Below, one piece after another: positions 25,861 to 38,800 of a stretch of DNA of 64,000 nt. The notes under the pieces were generated by a model. The model was not told the origin of the DNA. It saw only the letters and a list, made by a program, of their open reading frames with translations, and ran no database searches. How positions within the stretch are numbered: the first letter of the stretch is position 1; every line of letters starts with the position of its first letter. The stretch lies in NCBI GenBank assembly GCA_022414725.1, contig CM039464.1, positions 59,141,160 through 59,205,159 of the forward strand, read 5' to 3'. The DNA is from Microglena sp. YARC (Eukaryota > Chlorophyta > Chlorophyceae > Chlamydomonadales > Chlamydomonadaceae). The position numbers were made by a program, and so were the translations under genes.

Positions 25861-27599
25861 CAGGATGGGTCTGGATGTCGGTCGTTAAGACGGAATAACG
25901 ACGACCCAGCCAGTGTTACCTTCCCCATAGGGCTTTCTCGTGGATGGTTCGTATTTGTACGTGTACTGACGAAATTACCCATCCAGACGACCATCCAAAA
26001 AGCCAAAATCATCCAGGCCCTCGACCGAGGATTTGTGGGTTGGGATAATGCTCTGGATGGGTTCGCAAAATATCCCGGCTCCTTCGGCACAGGTCCGGCA
26101 TTGATCCGGCGACGGGATCGCGCACACTGTACGCGTATTGCTTTCTTTCAAGCCGACCTGCTTAGTTTCATTAGCCAGAGTTCCGAACATTTGATCCACA
26201 GATCATACTTTCCGAGGCAAAGAACAGAATCTTGGGAATTCTAACAATTCTCTCCATTTCGACGCAAACTTCTCCAGCTCCCTCCAAGCGCTTCCATGCC
26301 CATACGGAGCACACCCAAGTCAAGGCAATTGCTACAGTCAGATCTCAAACAGCAGTTATTTGCGTGCTAACAAGCTAGCTAGCAGCACGACAACCCCCTA
26401 AGCTGCCGAAGGAATAGGCAATGGGCCAGCCAGGCAAGGCAGCGAGGCCAAGGCAGCAGGCAGGCGAGCACGGCATGATCAGCAAGCAAGATCGGCGTCA
26501 ATAGCTCCATGGCTGAACATGCTCTCGCCGTGGGAGATTGAAAAGAAGAAATGCGACGCACAGAAGGTATGACTTCAGGTCGCCGGAGTGCGGCTTGAGA
26601 AGAGGGAATAGATTGGATCAGGATGGATACAGCGCAAGAAATTGAACTTGTCAACACGATTCGATCCGTCTTTTTTGCACTATTGATTGAATAGTACACT
26701 GCCGAAGGTTCCCCGGGTGTACATTGCGTGTATTGCTTGCACCCATCCAGTCGCTTGGCAATGGAGTGCGTTTTGGCAATGGTGTGGCCGTTCTGTGTAC
26801 GGATGCTCACGCAACCTACCCAAAGAGCTCACACGACCATCCCAAAGGAACCCAACGACAAATTAACCGACCCCATCCAATTACTAAACCGACTTTACCC
26901 ATCCAGTCCCAATGGGAACCACCCTTAGAGGGCGTTTACACGAGCCGGTTATCTCTGCCAGTTAAGTTGGCGAGATAAAAACCAAAATTAGTTAGCGCCA
27001 CGTATGCGCCGAAACCCTCAACGAACGCAAAATTAACATATTTCTGTTTACACGTGCATTTGCAGCTCGCAGTTTGCGTTTCGTCAGGTTGTCGTGGTAC
27101 TTATGGATAGCCCTCGTGATTTTTGAATTTGGGGGTGACAGACGAGCTCTTTTCGTGGCCTTGCTCGCGCAGCACGAAACCGTGCTAGTGAAGCAACCGA
27201 CTGTCAAGGCCTCCGCAGCGACCCGTTTTCGATCGAGATTGCTGATGCGTGAGGATCTGGCAGGCTGATCATTCAACATCTGCTCGGCCAATGCCTTCTT
27301 GCTTGCTGCTCTGAGAAAATTTCGACATCTGCAGACAATTTGACACTGAAACTGGAGCTAGCGTAGCCGATATATCTCACAGCTCGGGAAGCCAAACAAC
27401 ACTTAACGAACGACTACCTCACCTTTAACCGTAACTAGGGGGGGGGTGGGAGGTATGGTTTATCGCGAAAATGGTGTAACTGGGCGAGATAACTGACGCG
27501 AAAAGTAGTCGTGGTAAACAGCTTGCGGAGTTAGTTAACTGTACATTTAACCGTACACTGGCGAGTTAACTGCTCGTCCGTGAAACGCCCATCTTACAG

Positions 27600-28065
27600 A
27601 CTTGTTTCAAAACCCAGTTGGAGAATCCGGTTAAGGATTGTGTCGTTGTTTCGGAGGTTTAGACTCGACCTCTTTAAACCGGACCCTCATACTGGTTGGA
27701 AACATGATCCACCAGTGAGCAGTCTTTTGCATATGGCCAGGTCATCCAAAGATGGGATCAATGTCAAACATGCGCAAGTCGCGCACCGTCGCTATCCAGA
27801 CCGCTGATTTCAGCGTTTATCCGCCTCCTTTACGACTGGGGCCTTGCTCTGCGAATCCATCTTGTGAAACCGTGCATCAATGATGAGTGTCGAAAAAAGA
27901 AAGAAAGGATGCGGCACTCCATAGGGCAAGCCAAATGATTTTTAAGAGGGCGGCGCCGACGCCAATTTCGTGACTCACCAGATCTAATGCCAACGCAACC
28001 GGCAATTTAACCGCCCCCTCAAAACTTTTCAACCGTCGGGGGGGGGGTGCGCCGTTTTGCACCAA
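27600..28065 (-). repeat. right arm of the large imperfect inverted repeat
   Basis: This is the inverted partner of 25300-25860, with about 1.7 kb between the arms. The spacer (25860-27600) shows no coding sequence. It may be a foldback element, or two insertions of one repeat family in opposite orientation. Confidence 0.6.
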
Positions 28066-29499
28066 CCGCAAAAAAGTTTTGTGGTCTTGTCGTATAGCAA
28101 TTCAGGGATGATCTGAGACATAACTGTTTCGCGACAAAACTCTACTTCGTACTTGAATCCGGAGAAATTTTGCCTGGGAAATCCTGAGAATTCTCGACAA
28201 TTTTGATCGAGGGGGAATCGAGAATTCTGAGGATTTTTTCTTCGAAATCTCGACAATTCTCGACCAATTTCCACTACAGATATCTCCGGTTTCGAGGCTT
28301 CCATATCTGAGAAATTCTGGGGTTATACAAATACAGAAGCTGAGAGACAGGCTTAGCGGTAATCAATTCATCCCCTTCGCAAGCCCTCTTGGTAACCCTC
28401 CACGAGAATATCCCGAGCTCGTTCAAGGCTACGCTACACAGCTTCCCTGCCTCCCACGGGTGGAATCAAGCGGTTCTGTTCTGCAAGGCTCGGCAAGCTG
28501 AATATTCTGTGAAGGGCTAGCAACCCTCATGCCTCTTCGATCCGATCTTAGGACGTTCTTCTGCGGCCAAAGGTCATTAGCATTCGACCGCGGTGCCTTC
28601 CTGAGCCCGACTTCCCCTAATTTGAATATAAGACCATTCTGCGGGGGAAAGGAGGAGGGAATTTTTTCCGCTATGGTAACTCTTTCAACAATGTTTCGGA
28701 CAGTAGCATTTGCCATTGGGTGCCCTGAAAAAGAGATCGTGCCTAGTCTCGCGGAATGTTCTTTCCAGGTTCGAAAAGACTGACAGTATAACGGTTTGCC
28801 TCGTATGCAGAGTGGGTAACAGTTATTCCGAACCGCAGAGTTAAATAGCATGTCGGGTCAAAATTGTCGCGGAAGAATTCTTGATCAAACTGGCAAATAT
28901 TGTGAATTCCTGGAGTTCTGAGAATTCTCACGAGAATTCTCAACATTCTGGCCTGAGAACCCAAGTACGAAAAGTAAACGAAATACGAACGCTTTGTCTC
29001 AAATATCCCCTGACATTGCGTATAACCGGAACCTCAACTTTTTTTTTGTTTATGTTTTTCCGACCAAACACTGGTTAGCGCCGAAAATAAACGAAAATTT
29101 ACACCGGCCGCTGGTCAACCGGACCTCCAAGCTGATTAACGACGAACTTCAATCGGACCGAAACTCCATACCAAATATCCTGACAGCGTGGAGTTAACGT
29201 GAAGGCATAATCTAAATCGCAAACAAGACCTTCTTCTATCTTGGAGATCGGTTGTTAGCAGATTCAGGAGCTGCAACATCATCGACCTCACGTGGTGCAA
29301 GAGCACCCGGTTATAGTAAGTGCCCACAATAGCAAGTGGACCAGGGGCGAACAATATTCTAGCGAACGCATTTATTTACCCCACTTCGCCGACCTATCCT
29401 TGCTGCTTGCTTTTGAACTCATATTCTCGATCGTTTTGCTAGATGTTCATGTCAGCATGAATATGCGGGTGCTGTCTCAGCAGTTTTATGACCTGGTGG

Positions 29500-29816
29500 A
29501 CTACTTATGTACTTTCTTAGAACTATTGCGTTGCCAGTACCTGTGCCCAGCTTCCCGTAGTGGACAGCTTTCCCGTAGACTGAGTTCATCCTGAGTGACT
29601 CCAGTGGACCTCTCTCCTGTGTCAGCGCGGGGTGCGGTGGCTTTACCCTGTTAGCGTTCGCTGGCCCTTGCCGCCCCTTTCTCCACTGTATGCCCCTTAA
29701 TGGGTCTCCTCGTGCTTTCTGATAACTTACTCTCGTCTCCGCATTTATAGAATTGGCGTGTTGGCCCACACCTTTGTCCACTCTCCGCGCTCTAACAGTG
29801 TTATCCAAGCTGACGT
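29500..29816 (+). repeat. dispersed direct repeat, copy 1
   Basis: It shares with 33570-33896 a collinear series: ctacttatgtacttt, ccgcccctttc-tccactgt, taatgggtc, tctcgtctccgcatttatag, tttgtccactctc, gtgttatcc-aagctga. The copies differ by many one-base indels. Confidence 0.6.
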
Positions 29817-32800
29817 AGGTTGATACAGTCCTTCAATTTACTACCCACTGCTTCTACGATGCACACTTCCGCCGAGGACCCTCCCGCTAATTTTGTGAAC
29901 TCCATGACATGGTATTGTCTTTCCTGACGCGCTGGGTGTATGCGCCGTATCATTACTCCAGGAATGGCTAGCGACCGAGGCCTTCAACGAGGAGCTTACA
30001 GGCCCGGCTTTTCTTGATGATTGGCTAATGTTTGTGCCGCCAGCGGCCTGCTCTAAACGGTCATGAGGAGTCTTCCGTTTATCGTGGAAGCCGCCCCCCC
30101 AGTGCAATCCTCCGATCTTCTCTTCCTTTTTCCTGGCCCCTGCCGTCTGTCGCTCTGCCCGCTCTGTAATCGTAGGATGACATGTGACGTGACAACTCAA
30201 TCGGCGGGACTAGCCTGGACATCCGGTGAGATACCCTGTCTTCGTATGCTCAGCGTCCGTTGCCGTCGCTATGCATATTCTCCGGTGCTTGAGGCCTCTG
30301 CCGCATACCGGAGTTCGCCAAGCGGACCAAGCCTCACCTGCTGAATGTCTACGTCGTCTGTCCCCCACCTATTGCTCTTGCCCCAGCCGGTGACGGTCGT
30401 GCTATCTGGCTTGAGCTATGCGCTCTAGTGGCTCTGTTCACTGCCTTCTGAGAGAATTTTTTCGATCAATGCTGGCGGATCGCCGGCACTGGCGATAGGT
30501 TCGTAGGAGGACACGACCTACGACGTCCTGACCCTGAGGGAGATTTCTGGAAGTGGTAGAAGCGTGCGTGATGGTCAGCACCACTCGGGTGCGTGCTGTC
30601 GCGTGCATCCGCGCGAGAGCGGGTGAGTCGATGAAACGATAGAGGGGGGACTTGGGATTGACTGCCTTCATCGACGAAGGGATAGGTTAGGACCTTTACA
30701 TGGCCTCGCTCGGCTGCTCGCACCTGCCCGATAAATTTTCGATCTGCCCTTGCCGTATCTGTATGTGTCTGCCATTGGTGCTGTAGTGTGCTGCATCCAG
30801 CGTGCGACTGTGCTGCACTGTCATTCTCGTTCTCCGTGTGGTGTGCGTGCTGTGCATTACCTCTAAAATCTCGCACTTCGACCCTGACGCTTCCCCACCT
30901 TCTGTGATCCCAGTCTCGCCCGGACGCCAGGACTTCGCCCATGCTACAGCCGAAGTGGACGCCGTCGCGTGCGTGCTGCTCGTATCGCTGATCGTGTGTC
31001 TGCGACGTGGTGAGGACTCTTGGCCATGATATCTTGTGGATATTTTTCTCTCTTAGGCTCCTTGTGACCCCTGGAGTGCGTTCCGTGTTCGACAGAGTGT
31101 GCTAAAACCTCTGGGTTTCTTCGCCGGTGTCCCTGGTTACCCCCTTAGGTGTCATTGCCAGTAGCTACGTGAGTTTGGGTTCAAGTGTTGAGTTCTGGAA
31201 GGCTTAGGATTTGTTTAGAAAATATAATAAATTGGTATAGTGGCACGCGTTGATCATCATTAGTTGGGGCCCAGTCCGGATGAGTGGTGCGTTGGAAATG
31301 ACACTGCCTCAGGCATGGTGCTAGTGTGTAGTGTGTTTCGCAATCGGCTGTTCATTAGGGAAGATAAGACTCCTTTGACTTTTCTTTGGGACGGCTTGCA
31401 CCTGAACTGTGTCGTGTTCGTTTGTGTGTGTGTGGTTGGTTGCCCTTGCCTAATGTCACCTGATGTGTATCTGGGCGGGCTAAGTACGCAACAAGCTGAG
31501 GTTTAAAAAGGCGTTATTTGGTTAGACTGGGTGAGAATTCCCTGCGTGAGTAAGGTTTATATGTTGCCGTGGTTCCGATGTGTGCGCCAGTATAGTAGTG
31601 AGTAGGGGATGTACTCTCTATCTCCCAGTTAGTCTAAACTGTTCTTACTGGGCTCTGCCCATTAGTATGGGTCCCCCGGCCCGCTGTTCATATCCCTCCT
31701 GTCATTTGTATGGATGCTGTGGTGTTATGATATGCTGTAACGGCGCGGTTGATTCCCTTACCGCCCTTTAACAAACCCAATTGTTGCTTGGCTGGGCCTG
31801 TGTGCGTGTAGTGTGTATCATTTTGCATTCGTATCTGCTGAGTGTGTTGCCTGATCTTGCAATGTATTGTGTGTGAAGGTTTAAGGGCGGAGTGGAGTGT
31901 GATATCCAAACTATAATCTTAAGCCGAAATCTCAGGAGTCTCCCCAGTTCCTCCTCTGTGCCACGTTTTATCCGGTGTTGTGGTGAAGGCTTTAGATTAG
32001 ATGCCCAGCCTGTCCGATCATAGTGCTACCGGTCAGGTCCATTGGCTACTATTCGTTGATGAGCGTAGCGTTGCCGATAGCGCAAGTCTGATGTCTTGAA
32101 CACTGTCTAAGTGTGATACTGACGATGGCTGTGAAGTTACAGCTCAACCAGGATCGATTGTTTTAGGTGCTGCTGGTTCTCATACGTAGCTTAACATGGC
32201 CCTATCGTGTGGGTGCTATTCCTCAGCACCGCCAGACTGTTCTTATAGTAGTCTAGATTCGGTGGAGCGTTACTTCGCTTTGGTTTAGTGCGAGCTGTCG
32301 CGTTTCACTGCTTCTTGGTTTTGGTGGAATGGTAGTAATTAAATTCAGACCACACGTTATAGCCTTCTTGTTGGTTTCTGTTCTCTTAGTTCCATAGGCA
32401 GATTGATTGTCTATCAGCAGGTGGAGCTCCATCATAAGATGGGCGCTATTTCTTTTACTCCCCGCTTGTTTTTAGATCACCAGCCCCTTAGGTGATAAGA
32501 GTTTTTTGGTGTAAGAGTGTCGTGGAGTTGTTTCCCTTCGGATTTTACTGTAAATTGGTGGCTTGTTGTAATCGATGCCCATTGCAGGTTGTTACTTGCA
32601 GAGTGTACGCCCGCTCACTCCGGTTTCGCGGTCGGTGTATCAACGTGCTCCTGGCTAGTCCATCCTTTGCCCAGTAAATTCTTTGAAGTCCCTTTTTTAT
32701 GCGTTACTATTTTTCCAGAGTGTGACCCAATAAAGTTTCTTGTACTAGTGTTTGTAACGTCTAAAACTCCTCTTGGTTCAATTGAACGGTTTCCTTTGTT

Positions 32801-33569
32801 GGCTACAAGTTTCTTGAAATTTATCTCCGCAATCTTTGGATTTTCAGTTGCTGCAGCGGTATGTGGCTTTGTGGTTGAGGCGCTGTGCTTGTCTTGAGTT
32901 TAACAAGTGCTTTTGCGGTGCGATTTACCCACTACCTAGAAGTTTTTCGTCCTTAGTGGCCGTAACTGGGGATTTAATGATAATTAAACTCTGGATGTTA
33001 TAGATTTCTCTGTATCGTGTCCTGATGGCGTTTGAGTGTAGTGAAACCAGTTCATCGATGGGTTTTTTCATACCAACCTATGCATGGATTCTATGCTAAG
33101 AATAGTTTATTACGGGGTGTGGGGGTAGTGGCATGTTTTCCATCGACTTATTTTTGTTTTAGTGGACTTTGGTGTCCTCTTCTCTTCGCCTTTAGCCTGA
33201 TACTCTCGTGTTGACTGCTCTCACCACGATACTTAGCAATCTAGTCCTCTCTTTGTCTATCATTGATTGGCCGCTTAGGCTCCTATTCCGGATCGAGGTT
33301 TTTCCCGAGTACGTTGTTCCCCACTTTGATATTCGGTTTTTTCATCCTTTTCTACCTTGGCAACTTTTTTTTTGCCTTGTTCATTCCTCCTTTCACCCTT
33401 TGGGGGTTTCCATTTGAATTCGTCTCGATTTTTGCGAGTCTTATTCATTTTTTTTATCTGTTAATTATGCTTCTATGTCCCCATCGCCAAGGTGGAGAAG
33501 TAGTCTTGTTATGTCACCTGTGTCATAGGTGGATGTCACACATGAATTGCGCTCTCACGCGTTTTATGA
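29817..33569. other. 3.75 kb between direct repeats, no recognisable gene
   Basis: No long frame or conserved motif was found. Short frames, for example 32517-32897 on the plus strand, have no recognisable domain. The direct-repeat arrangement is LTR-like, but no reverse transcriptase, integrase or primer-binding site was seen. Confidence 0.4.
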
Positions 33570-33896
33570 CTTTGTGACTACTTATGTACTTCGCTTATAA
33601 CTATTGGCTCTGCCAACAAGTACTGTGCCAGCTTACCCTGTAGTGACAGCTGTCCCCGTAGATTAGGACTGAGTCGATCCTTGATTTGACTCGAGTGAAC
33701 AGCTTCCTGTTGGTGCCAGTCACGGTGGCCTGATACCGTTAACGGTTCCTGGCTGCCGCCCCTTTCCTCCACTGTGTTGGCCGCCTTAATGGGTCCCTGT
33801 GCTTGTAAACTGTACCTCTCTCGTCTCCGCATTTATAGATTGCGCGTGTTCTGCCCACACTTTGTCCACTCTCCCGGAGTGTTATCCCAAGCTGAT
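33570..33896 (+). repeat. dispersed direct repeat, copy 2
   Basis: This is the partner of 29500-29816 in the same orientation, 4 kb away. The density of one-base gains and losses against copy 1 suggests low consensus accuracy in this part of the assembly, close to the gap. Confidence 0.6.
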
Positions 33897-34853
33897 GATC
33901 TCATATTCATGTCCTCTCATTCTTCTCTATTTTGCTTACGTCTCGACGCCGTCTACCCTCGAGAACCGTCATTCAGATCCAACATGCCATAGAAACAGAG
34001 CCCGTAAAACGATCCCTACGAGTGCCATACCGAGGCCGGCCGCGCTACGCAAGTCCTCGAGGCTAGTAGGAGGCGCTGGTTTAGTTATTACAATCAGATT
34101 GCCTCACCTTATGATTTCTCTACATTTTTGCTGTTTGATCAGTTAACCGCAGCACAGGGAGCGAATTCTCTGTTTTGCCTGTTCTCAAAAATTTGTAGTA
34201 CGCACTAAGTTCGTACTATGCCCATCCCTACCTGATTTGATTATGATAAAGACTGCATGGCTTTCCGGATTCAGCCTTCAAAGTCACTTTCTAGCGTACT
34301 TCGAATGCGCGTTGAGGAATAGATGTCTGGCGGCCGGTGAATTAAGTATACATGGTTATTCTTGTCAACTCTTGACTGCTCCCCCTCTGCCAATGTCGCG
34401 GGTAAGTCCACGGGGTGAGGTACCGCACCGAAGGCAGCCGCTGATGGAGGCGGCCGCGAGCGACCCTAAAGACAGAGACGCTTATCCTTGGGTTTAATGT
34501 CTTGTCCAGGTCATGTGGCTCGGCGGCGGGGCCCTAGCAGGTGACGACTGGAGAGGGTGTAACGGGATGAGCGCGATGTGGCAACTAGCAGAGGCTGCTG
34601 TATTAGTTAGGGGAGAGACAGTGGCTTAACATTTCCAGCGCTTACTGATTCAGCGGCGAGGAGGATGATGCAACCTGCCTCTCTATAGCAGGGCAGGAAA
34701 TAGGAAGGTGAGCAAGAGACAGGGCTTCAGCGAATTGTGCCCAGTGCCTACTTGATTCAGCAGCATGATATAGTCCATATCTGAGCGCACCTCAGCTCCC
34801 AACTCTCATGATTGAGCTAGACTTGCATTTCGTGGTCCCTATCTCTCTCTTTT

Positions 34854-35853
34854 NNNNNNNNNNNNNNNNNNNNNNNNNNNNNNNNNNNNNNNNNNNNNNN
34901 NNNNNNNNNNNNNNNNNNNNNNNNNNNNNNNNNNNNNNNNNNNNNNNNNNNNNNNNNNNNNNNNNNNNNNNNNNNNNNNNNNNNNNNNNNNNNNNNNNNN
35001 NNNNNNNNNNNNNNNNNNNNNNNNNNNNNNNNNNNNNNNNNNNNNNNNNNNNNNNNNNNNNNNNNNNNNNNNNNNNNNNNNNNNNNNNNNNNNNNNNNNN
35101 NNNNNNNNNNNNNNNNNNNNNNNNNNNNNNNNNNNNNNNNNNNNNNNNNNNNNNNNNNNNNNNNNNNNNNNNNNNNNNNNNNNNNNNNNNNNNNNNNNNN
35201 NNNNNNNNNNNNNNNNNNNNNNNNNNNNNNNNNNNNNNNNNNNNNNNNNNNNNNNNNNNNNNNNNNNNNNNNNNNNNNNNNNNNNNNNNNNNNNNNNNNN
35301 NNNNNNNNNNNNNNNNNNNNNNNNNNNNNNNNNNNNNNNNNNNNNNNNNNNNNNNNNNNNNNNNNNNNNNNNNNNNNNNNNNNNNNNNNNNNNNNNNNNN
35401 NNNNNNNNNNNNNNNNNNNNNNNNNNNNNNNNNNNNNNNNNNNNNNNNNNNNNNNNNNNNNNNNNNNNNNNNNNNNNNNNNNNNNNNNNNNNNNNNNNNN
35501 NNNNNNNNNNNNNNNNNNNNNNNNNNNNNNNNNNNNNNNNNNNNNNNNNNNNNNNNNNNNNNNNNNNNNNNNNNNNNNNNNNNNNNNNNNNNNNNNNNNN
35601 NNNNNNNNNNNNNNNNNNNNNNNNNNNNNNNNNNNNNNNNNNNNNNNNNNNNNNNNNNNNNNNNNNNNNNNNNNNNNNNNNNNNNNNNNNNNNNNNNNNN
35701 NNNNNNNNNNNNNNNNNNNNNNNNNNNNNNNNNNNNNNNNNNNNNNNNNNNNNNNNNNNNNNNNNNNNNNNNNNNNNNNNNNNNNNNNNNNNNNNNNNNN
35801 NNNNNNNNNNNNNNNNNNNNNNNNNNNNNNNNNNNNNNNNNNNNNNNNNNNNN
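34854..35853. other. assembly gap, exactly 1,000 N
   Basis: A round-number run of N is a scaffold placeholder of unknown true size. Satellite-like text begins immediately after it, so the real gap may contain more satellite. 33900-34853 before it holds no recognisable gene. Confidence 0.98.
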
Positions 35854-38800
35854 TGAATCACTGAGTGCTATTTCTGGAACACTTACGTCAACAGGCTCGC
35901 GACCATCGTCTCATGGACGTCCATAGTTGAATCACTATTGACTCACTCCGCTGGTCACCTCTGTGCAGGACCTCCACCGGCGATTGCCATGTCCTCTCAT
36001 GAGAGGATCATTTCAGCTCTGTAGCCAAGCTACGGACTCGTTTTTGGGAGATTTTCTTTCACCCTTCACCTATTATCGTCTCCATGTTGCAGAAATTCAC
36101 TTATCATCAATCCTCTGTCAGCTACATCAGCCACATGTTGAACATCGCTAGATTTCACTTCTGTCGACGCCACGGGGACGAGCCTCCTGTTGGATCTTCT
36201 GTGTGTTATTCACTCGCTGTCACCCCGCCAGAAGACCGACCTATGTTGAATCATCTATTTCACTCTGTCATGAACCTGATTCATACAGATAGACGAAGCC
36301 CACGCAGAGAGACTCTTATTTCCCACGTTGTCACCATCCAGCCATGTTGAATCACATTTCACTCTGTTCACCCCGTCTGAGCAGACGAGCCGATCGTTTG
36401 AACTCACACTATTTCACTCTGTCACGCACTGGGCCAAATGTTGAGATTCACTATTTTAGCTCTGTTCACGCAGCGTGGCGTAAGGGTGCATCGAAGACTG
36501 GCAACGAGCACTCGCATGTTGAATCACTATATCACTTTCGAGCCTGCCTCGCACCCCGCTCAACGAGGCCGGCCATGTGGATCATCATTCAGATACTCTG
36601 TCACGCCCACGCAGGAGCCCGGTTGAATCAACTCTTATACTCTGTCACACAGACATGTTGGGAATCAATATTTTCACTCTGTATCACCTCGTTCGAACCC
36701 ATGTCGAAGGCTGCTCACTCTGTGGCGACAACAATACCTTTACCACGCTATGTGCCTGAACCTCACACTATTTCACATACGCAGTGTCGAGCCACTGTGA
36801 AACAGTATGAATTGTTCTGTTCCACGTTGTTGGCTGAGCGGGTTTGCGACCAGAGCTGCAATGTGGCTTGAATCCAATATCACTCTATAACCGGTCGGCG
36901 TTTACGGAGGCCATGTTTGAAATCACTATTTCAACTCTGTACAGGAAGCTGTTAATCCTATTTCATATGATCTCTGTCAACGGAGCCCATAGTTGGAGTC
37001 ACTATATTTCACTCTGTCATACAAGGAGCCATGTTAAATGTTCTGTATTTATCACGTGTCTGTTATACGAGACCAGTTGGATCTATAGATCAGCTGTCTC
37101 ACATCATGTCGGACCAGTCGACACGCGTGTCAATCTACTAGTAAGGCAGTGTGTTGAAGTCACTTTATATTCCTCACTCTGTCACTCCCACGCAGCCATA
37201 GTTGAACTGTCACTATTTCCACTCTGATCACCACAGAGCCAGTGTTGAATCACTATTCGTCACTCCTGTACCACACTATGGTGATCACTATTTCACTCAC
37301 ACGAGGCCATGTTGAATCACTCTTTCCACTCTGTCACACATGTTGAATCAATGATTTTCACTCTGGTCAGCCACGAGCCAGTGTGAGATCACTATTTTAC
37401 TGTACCACGAGCCATTTGTTGATCTACTATTTCAACACTACACGAGCCTTGTCTGGAACGCATTATTGTCCTCGTCTACCAGCCATGGTTGAATCACTAT
37501 TTCACTATGTCACCACGAGCCATGTTAGAATCACCTATTTTCACTCTGTCACCGCAACGGGCTCTGGTTGAAATCCACTATTTCAACTCCTGTGCATCTT
37601 CAACGACGTGCATGTGGAAATCATATTTCACTCTGTACCACAAGGCCATGTTGATCATCTTAGCAGTTTTATCACAGTACGAGCCATCGCTTATGAATAC
37701 TCGTTTCCACCTCTGTCACACGAGCATGGGTTGAATCACTATTTCACTCAAGTCAACCAGACCTGTTGAATCACTATTTCACTCATGATCAGCGCCACGA
37801 TCTCTTTGAGCGCTATTTTCATGTTGGAACCTTCATGTCTATTTATCCTTGTCACCACGAGCTGTTCTGACATTACTATTACTCTTGTAGAGAGCCATGT
37901 TGGAATCCACTATTTTCACTCTGTCACACCATGATTGGAGCGCACTATTTATACTCTGAAACGGGCAATGTTGAATCACTATTGTATCTGTACCACGAGC
38001 ACTCTGTCACACGAGACCATGTTCGAGAAAATCATATTTCACTCTGTCAGCAGCCTTATTGCTAGACCACATGTTGAATCACTATTTTCACTCTGTCACA
38101 CGAGCCAATGTTGAATCACTATTTCACTCTGTCACCACGAGCCATGTTGAATCACTATTTCACATCTGGTCAACGAGCCATGTTGAATCACTATTTCACT
38201 CTGTCACACGAGCCATTTTGAATCACTTTACTCTGTCACCAGCATGTTGAATCACTTATTTCACTTGTCACCACAGCCATGTGGAATCACTATTTACTCT
38301 GTCACCACGAGCCATGTTGTCTATTTCACTCGTCACCACAATCTCAGACCTGCAATGTTGGAATCACTATTTCACTCTGTCACCACGAGCCATGTTGAAT
38401 CACTATTTCACTCTGTCACCACGAGCCATGTTGAATCACTATTTCACTCTGTCACCACGAGCCATGTTGAATCACTATTTCACTCTGTCACCACGAGCCA
38501 TGCCCATTTCACTATTTTACTCTGTCCCACGAAAGCCATGTTGAGAATGATCACTATTTCACTCTGTCACCACGGACTGGCCATGTTGAATCACTATTTT
38601 CACTCTGTCACCACGAGCCATGTTGAATCACTATTTCACTCTGTCACCACGAGCCATGTTGACTATCACTATTTCACAATCTGTCACCACGAGAGCCATG
38701 TTGAATCACTATTTCACTCTGTCACCACGAGCCATGTTGAATCACTATTTCACTCTGCTCCACGAGCCATGTTGAATCACTATTTCACTCTGTCACCCAC

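Noticed and set aside
29500..33896. LTR retrotransposon
   Set aside because: Direct repeats exist, but no reverse transcriptase, RNase H, integrase, primer-binding site or polypurine tract could be seen, so it is kept only as a repeat pair.
34808..35926. 372-codon and 340-codon frames over the gap
   Set aside because: They consist of unknown bases (N).
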